Shown: positions 1 to 6,712 of the stretch, piece by piece
How positions within the stretch are numbered: position 1 is the stretch's first letter
How the letters are laid out: every line of letters begins with the position of its first letter
Origin: Bacteroidota bacterium
GTDB taxonomy: Bacteria; Bacteroidota; Bacteroidia; Bacteroidales; VadinHA17
Length of the DNA: 9,548 nt
Direction: 5' to 3'
Assembly (NCBI GenBank): GCA_022711195.1
Contig: JAKLFN010000077.1
Location: forward strand, 1 to 9,548
The notes under the pieces: generated by a model
Told to the model about the DNA's origin: nothing
Seen by the model: only the letters and a program-made list of their open reading frames with translations
Database searches by the model: none
Program-made: the position numbers and the translations under genes

Positions 1-23
1 GATAAGACCATAGGAATGAAAAT

Positions 24-194
24 AAGCATTTTAACCTGTCCTATTCATAAATAATATTAATTCCTTGTTTACCTTTGTGTTACTTAGTGTTTACCTTAGT
101 GTTACTTTGTGGTAAAAAATCGTTAACCACAAAGGAACTCAAAGGGTTACACAAAGGTTCACAAAGTTTATGAATTAGTCAGGTTAAAAAGCTT
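24..194. repeat. Long imperfect inverted repeat ('ccacaaagg' hairpin element, copy 1)
   Basis: The two halves of this stretch are near reverse complements. The outer arms are 24-38 (aagcattttaacctg) and 180-194 (caggttaaaaagctt), with one mismatch. Next come tttatgaat at 167-175 against its complement at 43-51, then acctttgtgttac at 71-83 against gttacacaaaggt at 146-158 (12 of 13 paired). The innermost arms are ctttgtggt at 105-113 and accacaaag at 126-134. A related element lies near 1921-2025, so this is a dispersed family and not one gene's terminator. It could be a non-autonomous mobile element or a structured intergenic repeat. No coding potential is seen. Confidence 0.7.
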
Positions 195-227
195 TTATTA
201 ATCTTATATTTTATTTTGGAATATTAA

Positions 228-271
228 CTACGTATTAAAAAACGTATTAAAAAACGTATTATAATACGTAG
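228..271. promoter_or_regulatory. Tandem 12-bp repeats ending in a perfect palindrome; candidate operator of the racemase gene
   Basis: Two exact copies of acgtattaaaaa (230-241, 242-253) are followed by a variant acgtattataat (254-265). The last copy runs into a perfect 16-bp palindrome, acgtattataatacgt (254-269). In addition ctacgtatta (228-237) is the exact complement of taatacgtag (262-271). The site ends 34 bp before the ATG at 306, where a dimeric regulator could act on transcription. The architecture is directly visible; the regulatory role is inferred. No regulator gene is nearby and no clear TAnnTTTG box was found beside it. Confidence 0.45.
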
Positions 272-305
272 ATATGATTTTCTCTTTCCTTAATTTTTTA
301 TTAGT

Positions 306-1037
306 ATGCCAAAACATATCGGAATAGTTGCTTGCAGTTACGAAGGAGCAGCATTGTGTTACAGGACAATCTGCAACGAAGGATCGTTATATCTGGGTGA
401 ACATGCCCATCCTGAGGTAAGTCTTCATAATCACCCTCTGAATGAATATATGAAATTCATAAATAGAGGTGACTGGGAAGGTGTGGCGGAGCTGATGCTT
501 TCATCAGCTGAAAAGATTCAGAAAGCCGGTGCAGAATTCTGTGTCAGTCCCGATAATACAATACACCAGTCATTTATGTCTGTAATAAAACGGTCACCTC
601 TTCCCTGGCTTCATATTGCGGAAGAAGTCGCAAAAGTCGTGGAGAAAAATAAATATAAAAAAGTTGGTATCCTTGGCACGAAGTTTTTGATGTAAGGACC
701 TGTTTATCCTGATGTATTTACAAAGCGAAACATTAATTATTCCATACCTTCTGCGGAGAAAAGGTCAAAAATTAATGACATCATTTTTAAAGAGCTTGTA
801 TATGGAAATATTTTAGAAAAATCGAGAAAATATTTTCTTCAGGTTATCAATGAATTAAGATCAGATGGATGTGATTCAATCGTTCTTGGATGTACAGAAA
901 TACCCCTGATTGTGCTTCCCGAAGATACCTCTTTACCTGTACTGGATTCCACAAGGATCCTGGCACGGGCGGCTTTGATGTATTCGTTGGATCGTGATTC
1001 GGATTTATTTAAAATCACAAGGGATCCTGTAACCTGA
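306..1037 (+). pseudogene. Aspartate/glutamate racemase-family protein, interrupted by an in-frame stop
   Basis: The first 129 codons resemble the N-terminal half of broad-specificity amino acid racemases of the Asp/Glu racemase superfamily (E. coli YgeA type): 'IGIVACSYEGAALCYR' at 5-20, 'GDWEGVAELM' at 55-64, 'NTIH' at 84-87, 'LHIAEEV' near 102-108 and 'GILGTKFLM' up to 129. Codon 130 is TAA (693-695). The same frame continues as 'GPVYPDVF', 'KINDIIFKEL' and the second active-site motif 'LGCTEI' (Cys196), and ends at TGA 1035-1037. Total length is 243 codons, normal for the family. Relatives often have 'TRY-M-E' at the stop position, so one GAA-to-TAA change would explain it. The usual first active-site Cys beside NT-x-H appears replaced by Pro-Asp (82-83), a variant I believe occurs naturally in related proteins. 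The truncated product would lack the second half of the active site. Sequencing error is the alternative. Confidence 0.8.
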
Positions 1038-1146
1038 CCTGCTTCCCTGAAGTATTCTTACTTCTTGATTCTATTGTTCTTCCTTCTTCCTTCGAATGTT
1101 CTTCATTCTTAACTCATTCGCCGGGTCTCAAATTTGCCCGTGAGCC
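1038..1146. other. Convergent intergenic region with pyrimidine-rich tract
   Basis: This stretch separates the racemase remnant on the plus strand from the YhhN gene on the minus strand. It holds a CTT/TTC-rich tract at about 1055-1108 and a weak cgggt…gcccg pairing near 1123-1140. No convincing intrinsic terminator for either gene was recognised. Confidence 0.5.
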
Positions 1147-1827
1147 TCACTTTAATCCACTCCTGAACTGCCTGATATACCCTGTTATAATAAGATACTG
1201 AGCAAGCAGATAAGTTGAGATGATCACTACTGATGAGCCTGTGAAAGGATGGCCGAACTTATTTATTGCCAGGGCTGAATCAGAAATCAGGAACAGAATG
1301 GCACCGGCCAGGACAAGCCAATAGCTTAAGGCATTTACCTTCTTAAGCCGGTTAATTGCCCCTGTCAGCATTGTAAGGATGACAACAGTATAGATTATTA
1401 CAGGTATCATCATATTTCCCAGGTCGTTATGCAGATAGTATATTATTCCTGCACCAAAAAGCAACACCGGTAACAGCAACCAGATGCCTTTTCTGTTAAT
1501 ATAGTTTTCCCCCCGGGTCATAAGGAATGTTGTCAGATACATAACATGTGCCAGGAGAAAGGAGACAAGTCCGGGAATAAAAAGATCAGCTCTCTCACTG
1601 GGCATCTCCAGTAGCACATCCCCGGCCCAGGAAAAAAACAATCCTGCGATCATTAGTTTATGTAGAAAATTATCCCCCGGCTTCAGGTTTACAATAAAAA
1701 TAACCGCCAATACCGGGATCATAAGGGTTTTAAGGATGAACGCAGCAGGAAATGAAGGATAGTTCTCCATTAACAGGAATAATATCCCGATAACGAAGAA
1801 AATGATTGAAAGTACCAGGGTTCTCAT
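1147..1827 (-). CDS. YhhN/TMEM86-family integral membrane protein, putative lysoplasmalogenase
   Basis: The 226-residue protein is almost wholly hydrophobic, with about eight predicted membrane segments, the usual size and layout of the YhhN (TMEM86) family. Family motifs are visible: 'SWAGDVLLE' at 66-74 with Asp70, 'AHVMY' at 93-97, 'LISDSALAINKF' at 180-191 with Asp183, and 'TYLLAQYLI' at 205-213. Characterised members hydrolyse the vinyl-ether bond of lysoplasmalogens, releasing a fatty aldehyde and a glycerophospho-alcohol at the membrane. That activity is assigned here by family only. The ATG at 1825-1827 begins directly in the first hydrophobic segment. No strong ribosome-binding site is seen, which is common in Bacteroidota. 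A weak TATCTTTA box (1854-1847 on the minus strand) lies about 19 bp upstream. The gene is convergent with the racemase remnant and divergent from the GH27 gene, so it is probably transcribed alone. Confidence 0.85.
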   Translation of the reverse strand: MRTLVLSIIFFVIGILFLLMENYPSFPAAFILKTLMIPVLAVIFIVNLKPGDNFLHKLMIAGLFFSWAGDVLLEMPSERADLFIPGLVSFLLAHVMYLTTFLMTRGENYINRKGIWLLLPVLLFGAGIIYYLHNDLGNMMIPVIIYTVVILTMLTGAINRLKKVNALSYWLVLAGAILFLISDSALAINKFGHPFTGSSVVIISTYLLAQYLIITGYIRQFRSGLK

Positions 1828-1920
1828 CTTAGAGTCATGTAAAAGATAAAGATAATGAGAGTAATGGTTTCTTCCCCAGATATTGAAACAAAAAATTAAC
1901 TTTAAGTTTTATTATTCATA

Positions 1921-2025
1921 CCCTTTGTGTATCCTTTGTGATCCCGAATAGATCGGGATGAGCGACTTTGTGGTTAAACAACAATGCTTGCTTAACCACA
2001 AAGGACACTAAGGAAATCACAAAGA
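1921..2025. repeat. 'ccacaaagg' inverted-repeat element (copy 2) with nested hairpin
   Basis: The core is a perfect 12-bp stem, ctttgtggttaa (1966-1977) with ttaaccacaaag (1992-2003), around a 14-nt loop. Outside it, further 'ctttgtg' and 'cacaaag' runs pair across the centre, for example ctttgtgat at 1934-1942 with atcacaaag near 2016-2024. A small separate hairpin, atcccga/tcgggat (1941-1947/1952-1958), is inserted in the left arm. The same core words occur in the element at 24-194. It sits between two divergently transcribed genes, so both promoters lie beside it. Function is unknown; a mobile or structural repeat is the simplest reading. Confidence 0.65.
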
Positions 2026-2107
2026 GCACAAAGAATTACAGTAATATTATGAACATTTTAAATTAATCGGATTTACTAGATTTTTGTATACTTTAAAACT
2101 ATTTTAA

Positions 2108-3466
2108 ATGAAAAATCTTTCAATTATTTTATTATTCCTGCCACTTTTTTGCGGGTGCCAGACAAAAAACCAGCCGGTTATTGATCAGGAATTTAAGCAA
2201 CCATTTCATTCCTGGGCTCCGACGCCTCCAATGGGATGGAACAGCTGGGATTGTTTCGGACCAACAGTTACGGAAGAAGAGGTTAAAGCCAATACCGATT
2301 ATATGGCAAAGAACCTTAAAAAGTATGGATGGGAATATATTGTTGTGGATATCAGATGGTATGTCGAAAATGATCATGCCGGAGGATATAATCAGGAAGA
2401 TCCTGTTTTTGTGATGGATCAATACGGACGCTTTACACCTGCACTTAACCGTTTTCCTTCTGCAAAAGATGGCGGGGGTTTTAAGCCATTGGCAGATTAT
2501 GTTCATAACCTTGGACTGAAATTCGGGATCCATGTGATGAGGGGTATTCCTGTCCTTGCGGTAAAGAATAATAGTCCGATTTCCGGTACCAATCTAAGGG
2601 CACAGGACATATACAGTCCGGAAGATCAATGTCCCTGGTTGAAGGATATGTATACAATAGTTGAAGGTAAAGAAGGAGCTCAGGAGTATTATAATTCAAT
2701 CCTCCAGCTTTACGCATCGTGGGGTGTCGATTTTGTGAAAGTTGATGATCTTTCAGGTCATCTTGGTGAGATTGAAATGGTCAGAAAGGCAATTGATAAC
2801 TGTGGAAGGCCGATAGTTTTGAGCCTTTCTCCTTCAGGCAACAAGACAGAGGATGCTGATTTTCTGAGGGATCATGCAAATATGTGGCGGACAACAGGTG
2901 ATTTCTGGGATAACTGGCCTGACCTTAAGAATGAATTTGAAGTATGCAACAGATGGTCATCATACGGAGGTCCCGGATATTATCCTGATGCAGATATGCT
3001 GCCTCTGGGGAGGATAGGGATACGTGCTGAGAGGGGAGAGCCCCGGTGGTCGCGGTTCACTGAGGATGAGCAACGTACTCTTATGACTTTGTTTGCAATC
3101 TTCCGGTCACCTCTGATGTTCGGTGGTGACCTGCCTTCCAATGATGAGTTTACTCTTACATTGACCACCAATGAAGCTGTCATAAATGTTAACCAGAACA
3201 GCAGGAATGGGAGGCAGTCATTCAGGGATAACGACCATATCGCATGGGTCGCCGACGATCCGGTAACAGGAGATAAATATCTTGCTCTGTTCAATGCATC
3301 GGATCTGCCAGGCAAAGCAGCTATAACAGTTCTTTATGAACAGATAGGACTGAAAGGATCACATACTGTAACTGACTTATGGACTGGTGAAAAACTGGGG
3401 AAATTCAGAAAATCATTTACCGGAGAGATTAATCCTCATGGTGCCGGGTTATACAGGATAGAATAA
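2108..3466 (+). CDS. GH27 alpha-galactosidase-like glycoside hydrolase, probable lipoprotein
   Basis: The 452-residue protein has the (beta/alpha)8 barrel signatures of glycoside hydrolase family 27: 'MGWNSWDCFG' at 42-51, 'VVDIRWY' at 79-85, 'GVDFVKVDD' at 206-214 (nucleophile expected at Asp213), 'MWRTTGDFWDNW' at 259-270 (acid/base expected at Asp265), 'DADML' at 294-298 and 'SPLMFGGD' at 334-341. A beta-sandwich C-terminal domain follows from about 365. The family removes terminal alpha-linked galactose; alpha-N-acetylgalactosaminidase or beta-L-arabinopyranosidase activity also occurs, so the exact substrate is open. The N-terminus (Lys3, hydrophobic 4-14, Cys17 after Gly16) fits an imperfect lipobox, suggesting anchoring at the periplasmic or outer membrane. 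The human-type 'DDCW' substrate motif is 'DIRW' here, as in a bacterial subgroup. The gene is complete with a TAA stop. No SusC/SusD or regulator gene is adjacent, so it is not in an obvious polysaccharide utilisation locus. Confidence 0.9.
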   Translation: MKNLSIILLFLPLFCGCQTKNQPVIDQEFKQPFHSWAPTPPMGWNSWDCFGPTVTEEEVKANTDYMAKNLKKYGWEYIVVDIRWYVENDHAGGYNQEDPVFVMDQYGRFTPALNRFPSAKDGGGFKPLADYVHNLGLKFGIHVMRGIPVLAVKNNSPISGTNLRAQDIYSPEDQCPWLKDMYTIVEGKEGAQEYYNSILQLYASWGVDFVKVDDLSGHLGEIEMVRKAIDNCGRPIVLSLSPSGNKTEDADFLRDHANMWRTTGDFWDNWPDLKNEFEVCNRWSSYGGPGYYPDADMLPLGRIGIRAERGEPRWSRFTEDEQRTLMTLFAIFRSPLMFGGDLPSNDEFTLTLTTNEAVINVNQNSRNGRQSFRDNDHIAWVADDPVTGDKYLALFNASDLPGKAAITVLYEQIGLKGSHTVTDLWTGEKLGKFRKSFTGEINPHGAGLYRIE

Positions 3467-3486
3467 CTTTTTCCAGCTATTTTTAT

Positions 3487-3692
3487 GTACTTTCTTTGCT
3501 TCTCCAAAGAAAGTACCAAAGAAAGGAGCCCACGGGCCCTCAGCCTCCGCCTGCTACACGGACCGGCCCTGACGGGCCACCCGCCACGGCTTCGGGTAAA
3601 CTTCGCGCTCCCGCTTCTCCCGCTTATCGGGATTCGCGGGACAGGCGCCCGTGGACAGCCCTCGCACAGGGCCGGTGCAAAGGAGTAGCTTA
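3487..3692. repeat. Repeat R1, copy 1 (rearranged)
   Basis: R1 opens with a perfect 12-bp hairpin: gtactttctttg (3487-3498), loop cttctc, caaagaaagtac (3505-3516). It starts 21 bp after the GH27 stop and may limit read-through. The GC-rich remainder ends with the 'gcccgtggacagccc…cacagggc' block shared by all four copies. Compared with copy 2, this copy lacks the 'gataagttta' arm near 3536 and carries about 37 extra bases (about 3610-3646) holding a tcccgc…gcggga palindrome. Short open frames here are by-products of the repeat and are not called as genes. Confidence 0.85.
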
Positions 3693-3764
3693 ATTGAATT
3701 TTTTATCCATCTTTTATTTTGATATTGATACAAGCTTGATTTTAGCTGTGATTTGATAAGCAGC
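3693..3764. repeat. Spacer repeat S, copy 1
   Basis: This AT-rich 72-bp segment links R1 to R2. It contains 'ttttttatccatc', 'gatattgatacaagcttg' and 'ttttagctgtgatttgataag', which recur nearly unchanged at 4060-4131 and 6421-6491. Conservation of such AT-rich DNA at three places shows that R1-S-R2 was copied as one unit. No gene or promoter is seen in it. Confidence 0.8.
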
Positions 3765-3879
3765 AGCCACGTGAGTGGCTGAAATTCAATAACCCCGGGT
3801 GCAACCCGGGGTGAAAACCCGCCCTATGATTCCAAACCCCGGAGGGGTTTAATAAAGGAATATAATTGTTATTGATTAT
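3765..3879. repeat. Repeat R2 (three-hairpin element), copy 1
   Basis: Three consecutive hairpins are visible: agccac/gtggct (3765-3770/3775-3780); a perfect 9-bp GC stem accccgggt/acccggggt (3792-3800/3804-3812) with a gca loop; and aaacccc/ggggttt (3834-3840/3844-3850). Then come 'aataaagg' and a 20-bp AT tail ending directly against the second R1 copy. The stems could terminate transcription or act as a REP-like structural element. Confidence 0.85.
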
Positions 3880-4059
3880 GTACTTTCTTTGCTTCTCCAA
3901 AGAAAGTACCAAAGAAAGGAGCCCACGGGCGATAAGTTTACCCGAAGCCTCCGCCCGCTACACAAGCCGGCCCTGTCGGGTCTCCCGCCACGGCTTCGGG
4001 TAAACTTCGCACCGCCCGTGGACAGCTCTCGCACAGGGCTGTTACAAGGGAGTAGCATA
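3880..4059. repeat. Repeat R1, copy 2 (most complete fold)
   Basis: This copy has the 12-bp opening hairpin (3880-3891/3898-3909), then an outer stem ccacgggc/gcccgtgg (3923-3930/4014-4021). Nested inside it is a perfect 16-bp stem, aagtttacccgaagcc/ggcttcgggtaaactt (3934-3949/3992-4007). The nested pairing spans about 100 bp and would form a cruciform in DNA or a long hairpin in RNA. The copy follows copy 1 at a 393-bp period as a tandem R1-S-R2 unit. A minus-strand open frame here is a repeat by-product. Confidence 0.85.
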
Positions 4060-4131
4060 ATTTAATTTTTTATCCATCTTATATTTTTATATTGATACAA
4101 GCTTGATTTTAGCTGTGATTTGATAAGAAGC
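4060..4131. repeat. Spacer repeat S, copy 2
   Basis: This is the second near-identical copy of the AT-rich spacer between R1 and R2, differing from copy 1 at scattered positions (for example 'cttatatttttatattg' against 'cttttattttgatattg'). No coding content was seen. Confidence 0.8.
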
Positions 4132-4246
4132 AGCCACGGAAGTGGCTGAAATCCAATAACCCCGGGTGCAACCCGGGGTGAAAACCCGCCCTATGATTCC
4201 AAACCCTGGAGGGGTTTAATAAAGGAAAATAATTGTTATTGATAAT
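4132..4246. repeat. Repeat R2, copy 2
   Basis: This copy has the same three hairpins as copy 1: agccac/gtggct (4132-4137/4142-4147), the accccgggt/acccggggt stem, and aaaccct/ggggttt at 4201-4217 with one changed base. Its AT tail runs into the promoter of the first fibre gene instead of another R1. Confidence 0.85.
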
Positions 4247-4249
4247 GAT

Positions 4250-4353
4250 TAACTAATGCATTCCCTAAGTTAGTTACTCTTTTACTTGACTTGAATCTGT
4301 TTTCTTCTTAAATTTGGTATAAGAACCTCATTTTGAGTATAAAAAAGAAGAAA
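4250..4353 (+). promoter_or_regulatory. Promoter and leader of fibre gene 1, with upstream inverted repeat
   Basis: A perfect Bacteroidota -7 box, TAAATTTG (4309-4316), lies 20 bp downstream of a TTG (4286-4288), the expected arrangement for the primary sigma factor of this phylum. Upstream is an inverted repeat taactaa/ttagtta (4250-4256/4270-4276) with 13 bp between the arms, a candidate operator that is identical in the second cassette. The leader 'aagaacctcattttgag' plus the A/G-rich 'aagaagaaa' before the ATG at 4354 is also shared. Confidence 0.7.
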
Positions 4354-6120
4354 ATGAAAAAGCTTTTTACCCTTTTACTAATGGTTGTTATGGCCATTAT
4401 TACATACTCCCAGGCACCTCAGAAGCTGAGCTACCAGGCAGTGATAAGGAACAGCGGAGGACAGCTGGTTACAAACCATGCTGTGGGGATAAGGGCCACA
4501 ATTCTGCAGGGATCACCTTCAGGAAGCGTGGTTTACCAGGAGACTTTCAATTCACTAACCAATGGAAACGGACTTGTCAGCATTGAAATTGGAGGAGGTA
4601 CGCTGGTATCAGGGAACTTCTCCACTATAAACTGGGCTTCAGGTTCGTATTACCTGAGAACTGAGACAGATCCGTCAGGAGGAACAAGCTATACTATTTC
4701 GGGAACCAGCCAGCTAATAAGTGTACCATATGCTTTGCATGCAAAAAATGCTGCGAGTTACACCGAGACAGATCCTGTCTTTGGAGCAGCGCCGGCAAAA
4801 GCTATAACAAGCGGATTAATTACCAACTGGAATACCGCTTATGGCTGGGGCAATCATGCAGGGCTTTACAGACCTGTCTCTTATGTTCCGGCATGGAGTG
4901 AAATTACTTCTAAACCAACTACTGTTTCAGGTTACGGAATTTCTGATGCGGTTACATTAGCAGGTAACCAGACAATTACAGGATTGAAAACATTCAATCC
5001 TGATATTCTGGTAAACGGATTAACTATTGGTAAAGGGAAAAATAATGTTGTTTCAAATACAGCATTTGGATTACAGGCTCTCAATTCAAATACTTCAGGA
5101 GTTGGTAATACAGCTTTCGGATGTAAAGCATTATACTCAAATTCGACTGGCGAATACAATTCAGCATACGGAGATTCGGCATTATTTACCAATTTTTATG
5201 GTTATGACAACGCAGCATTTGGGGCTAAAGCACTTTATAAAAATTCTTATGGCATTCGTAATACAGCTATTGGTTGTAAGTCTCTTGAAAAAAACACAAT
5301 AGGAAATAATAACACAGCAATTGGTTTTTCTTCACTTTTGCAGAATACTGAAGGGCTGTGTAATACAGCTTGTGGAGTTAGTTTGATAGATAATACCACA
5401 GGTAATTTAAATTCTGCCTTGGGATATAATGCTTTACCTTATAACAAAACCGGGAATAAAAATACGGCGGTTGGTAGTTATGCCGGTTTGAAAAGCTTAG
5501 CTGATGGTAATGTTTTTATAGGATATCAGGCAGGTTATTATGAAACCGGGTCCAACAAATTATTTATTGACAATCAACAAAGAGCTAATGAAACAGATGC
5601 CAGATCAAAAGCATTGATATATGGAGTGTTTAATGAAGATCCCTGGAATCAGGTTGTTGCTCTGAATGCCAGAGTCGGGATAGGAACATCCAATCCGGGA
5701 ACGAGACTTTCTATCGTGGGTCTCACATCAGCATCTGCAGGAAGTGCTCTGATAATAAGCGGGAACAACGTGTATATCCAGTCATCAATTCGAAGCTTAA
5801 AAGATGATATCCAACCACTCAATGATGATTTTGGCAAGATCCTTAACACCAGCCCAGTCTCATTTACTGACAAGAACACGGGAATGCCAGGGATAGGATA
5901 TATAGCGGAAGATTTTGAGAATGCAGGGTTGCAAAACCTGCTGGTTTATGAGAATGGGAAACTTGTTTCACTCAGGTATGACCTGATAAGTGTCTATAAC
6001 CTGGAAGTAATCAAGAAACAACAGGAACAGATCGAAAAACAGCAGAAAATGATTGAGGATCAACAGAAACAATTAGATGAGATCAGAGAGGCACTCCAAT
6101 TATTAAGTAATGAGCAGTAG
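4354..6120 (+). CDS. Secreted fibre/adhesin-like protein with NTAxG repeats and S74 chaperone (fibre gene 1)
   Basis: I recognise the domains but not a named gene. From the ATG at 4354 the protein has 588 residues. The TTG at 4333 would add seven residues, but that extension is out of frame in the paralogue, so ATG is preferred. Order: signal peptide 1-20 (cleavage likely before APQ); a Bacteroidota N-terminal domain 21-130 ('QKLSYQAVIRN', 'SVPYALHA'); a tail-fibre-like linker 131-212 ('WNTAYGWGNHA', 'ITSKPTTVSGYGISDA'); nine to ten repeats of about 17 residues starting at 235, 252, 269, 286, 303, 320, 337, 353 and 370 ('NTAxG…AL…N.TG'), probably a trimeric beta-helix; an S74-like chaperone domain from about 474 with Ser478 and Lys483 spaced like the Ser-Lys cleavage dyad, and 'GIGYIAEDFE' at 513-522; and a Gln/Lys-rich coiled coil 548-585. 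It is probably a surface adhesin or fibre. No T9SS sorting domain is seen. Confidence 0.8.
   Translation: MKKLFTLLLMVVMAIITYSQAPQKLSYQAVIRNSGGQLVTNHAVGIRATILQGSPSGSVVYQETFNSLTNGNGLVSIEIGGGTLVSGNFSTINWASGSYYLRTETDPSGGTSYTISGTSQLISVPYALHAKNAASYTETDPVFGAAPAKAITSGLITNWNTAYGWGNHAGLYRPVSYVPAWSEITSKPTTVSGYGISDAVTLAGNQTITGLKTFNPDILVNGLTIGKGKNNVVSNTAFGLQALNSNTSGVGNTAFGCKALYSNSTGEYNSAYGDSALFTNFYGYDNAAFGAKALYKNSYGIRNTAIGCKSLEKNTIGNNNTAIGFSSLLQNTEGLCNTACGVSLIDNTTGNLNSALGYNALPYNKTGNKNTAVGSYAGLKSLADGNVFIGYQAGYYETGSNKLFIDNQQRANETDARSKALIYGVFNEDPWNQVVALNARVGIGTSNPGTRLSIVGLTSASAGSALIISGNNVYIQSSIRSLKDDIQPLNDDFGKILNTSPVSFTDKNTGMPGIGYIAEDFENAGLQNLLVYENGKLVSLRYDLISVYNLEVIKKQQEQIEKQQKMIEDQQKQLDEIREALQLLSNEQ
5053..5565 (+). 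repeat. 51-bp (17-codon) internal repeats in fibre gene 1
   Basis: Repeated 'aatacagc(a/t)ttXgg…gcattat…aat' units recur about every 51 bp, encoding the N-T/S-A-x-G consensus once per turn. Codons differ between units, so they are old repeats kept by protein selection more than recent DNA-level duplications. Spacing shortens to 16 codons in the seventh and ninth units. The paralogue has only about six units. Confidence 0.75.
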
Positions 6121-6124
6121 GCCC

Positions 6125-6239
6125 AGCCACGGAAGTGGCTGAAATCCAATAACCCCGGGTGCAACCCGGGGTGAAAGCCCACCCTATGATTCCAAACCCC
6201 GGAGGGGTTTAATAAAGGAATATAATTGTTATTTATTAT
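6125..6239. repeat. Repeat R2, copy 3, directly after fibre gene 1; probable terminator
   Basis: The first stem, agccac/gtggct (6125-6130/6135-6140), begins four bases after the TAG at 6118-6120. It is followed by the accccgggt/acccggggt stem and aaacccc/ggggttt (about 6194-6210). The same four-base gap separates fibre gene 2 from its R2. Strong consecutive GC stems here would suit transcription termination or 3'-end protection of the fibre mRNA; this role is inferred. The AT tail leads into R1 copy 3. Confidence 0.8.
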
Positions 6240-6420
6240 GTACTTTCTTTGCTTCTCCAAAGAAAGTACCAAAGAAAGGAGCCCACGGGCGATAAGTTTA
6301 CCCTCAGCCTCCGCCCGCTACACGGGCTTGCCCTGGCGGGCCTCCCGCCACGGCTTCGGGTAAACTTCGCGCCGCTCGTGGACAGCCCTCACACAGGGCC
6401 GGTGCAGAGGAATAGCTTAA
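6240..6420. repeat. Repeat R1, copy 3
   Basis: It has the intact 12-bp opening hairpin (6240-6251/6258-6269). The long inner stem is present but with two mismatches ('aagtttaccctcagcc' against 'ggcttcgggtaaactt'), and the outer pairing is also slightly weakened ('gctcgtgg'). It lies between the two fibre genes, in the same orientation as the other copies. Confidence 0.85.
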
Positions 6421-6491
6421 TTTAATTTTTTATCCATCTTACATTTTGATATTGATATAAGCTTGATTTTAGCTGTGATTTGATAAGCAGC
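6421..6491. repeat. Spacer repeat S, copy 3
   Basis: This is the third copy of the AT-rich R1-to-R2 spacer, nearly identical to copies 1 and 2. No gene was seen. Confidence 0.8.
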
Positions 6492-6606
6492 AGCCACTGG
6501 AGTGGCTGAATTCCAATAACCCCGGGTGCAACCCGGGGTGAAAGCCCGCCCTATGATTCCAAACCCCGGAGGGGTTTAATAAAGGAAAATAATTGTTATT
6601 GATAAT
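6492..6606. repeat. Repeat R2, copy 4
   Basis: All three hairpins are intact: agccac/gtggct at 6492-6497/6502-6507, the accccgggt/acccggggt stem, and aaacccc/ggggttt near 6561-6577. The AT tail passes into the second fibre promoter, exactly as copy 2 does before fibre gene 1. Confidence 0.85.
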
Positions 6607-6609
6607 GAT

Positions 6610-6712
6610 TAACTAATGCATTCCCTAAGTTAGTTACTCTTTTACTTGACTTGTATCAATATTCTTCCGAAATTTGGTATAAGAACCTCATTTTGAGTAA
6701 AAAAAGAAGAAA
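6610..6712 (+). promoter_or_regulatory. Promoter and leader of fibre gene 2, with altered -7 box
   Basis: This is a duplicate of the fibre gene 1 promoter: the same taactaa/ttagtta inverted repeat (6610-6616/6630-6636), the same TTG (6646-6648), 20-bp spacing and leader. The -7 box reads GAAATTTG (6669-6676) instead of TAAATTTG, losing the first T of the consensus. A one-base difference in the leader ('gagtaaaaaaag' against 'gagtataaaaaag') puts the upstream TTG out of frame and supports the ATG starts of both genes. Confidence 0.65.

Noticed and set aside
693..695. Recoded or read-through stop codon in the racemase gene
   Set aside because: TAA is used as a normal stop in the GH27 gene and no read-through signal or selenocysteine-type element was seen; a point mutation is simpler.
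3485..3693. Two overlapping plus-strand open frames of 65-67 codons
   Set aside because: They lie wholly inside repeat R1, have Arg/Pro-rich composition from its GC content, and are not conserved in the other R1 copies.
3876..4058. Minus-strand open frame of 60 codons, and a similar one at 8837-9127
   Set aside because: Both are translations of R1; the shared 'FLWYFLWRSKEST' comes from the repeat hairpin and is a common false gene call.
4333..4353. TTG start adding seven residues (MSIKKKK) to fibre gene 1
   Set aside because: The paralogue has a one-base difference here that breaks the extension, while the ATG-initiated signal peptides align exactly.
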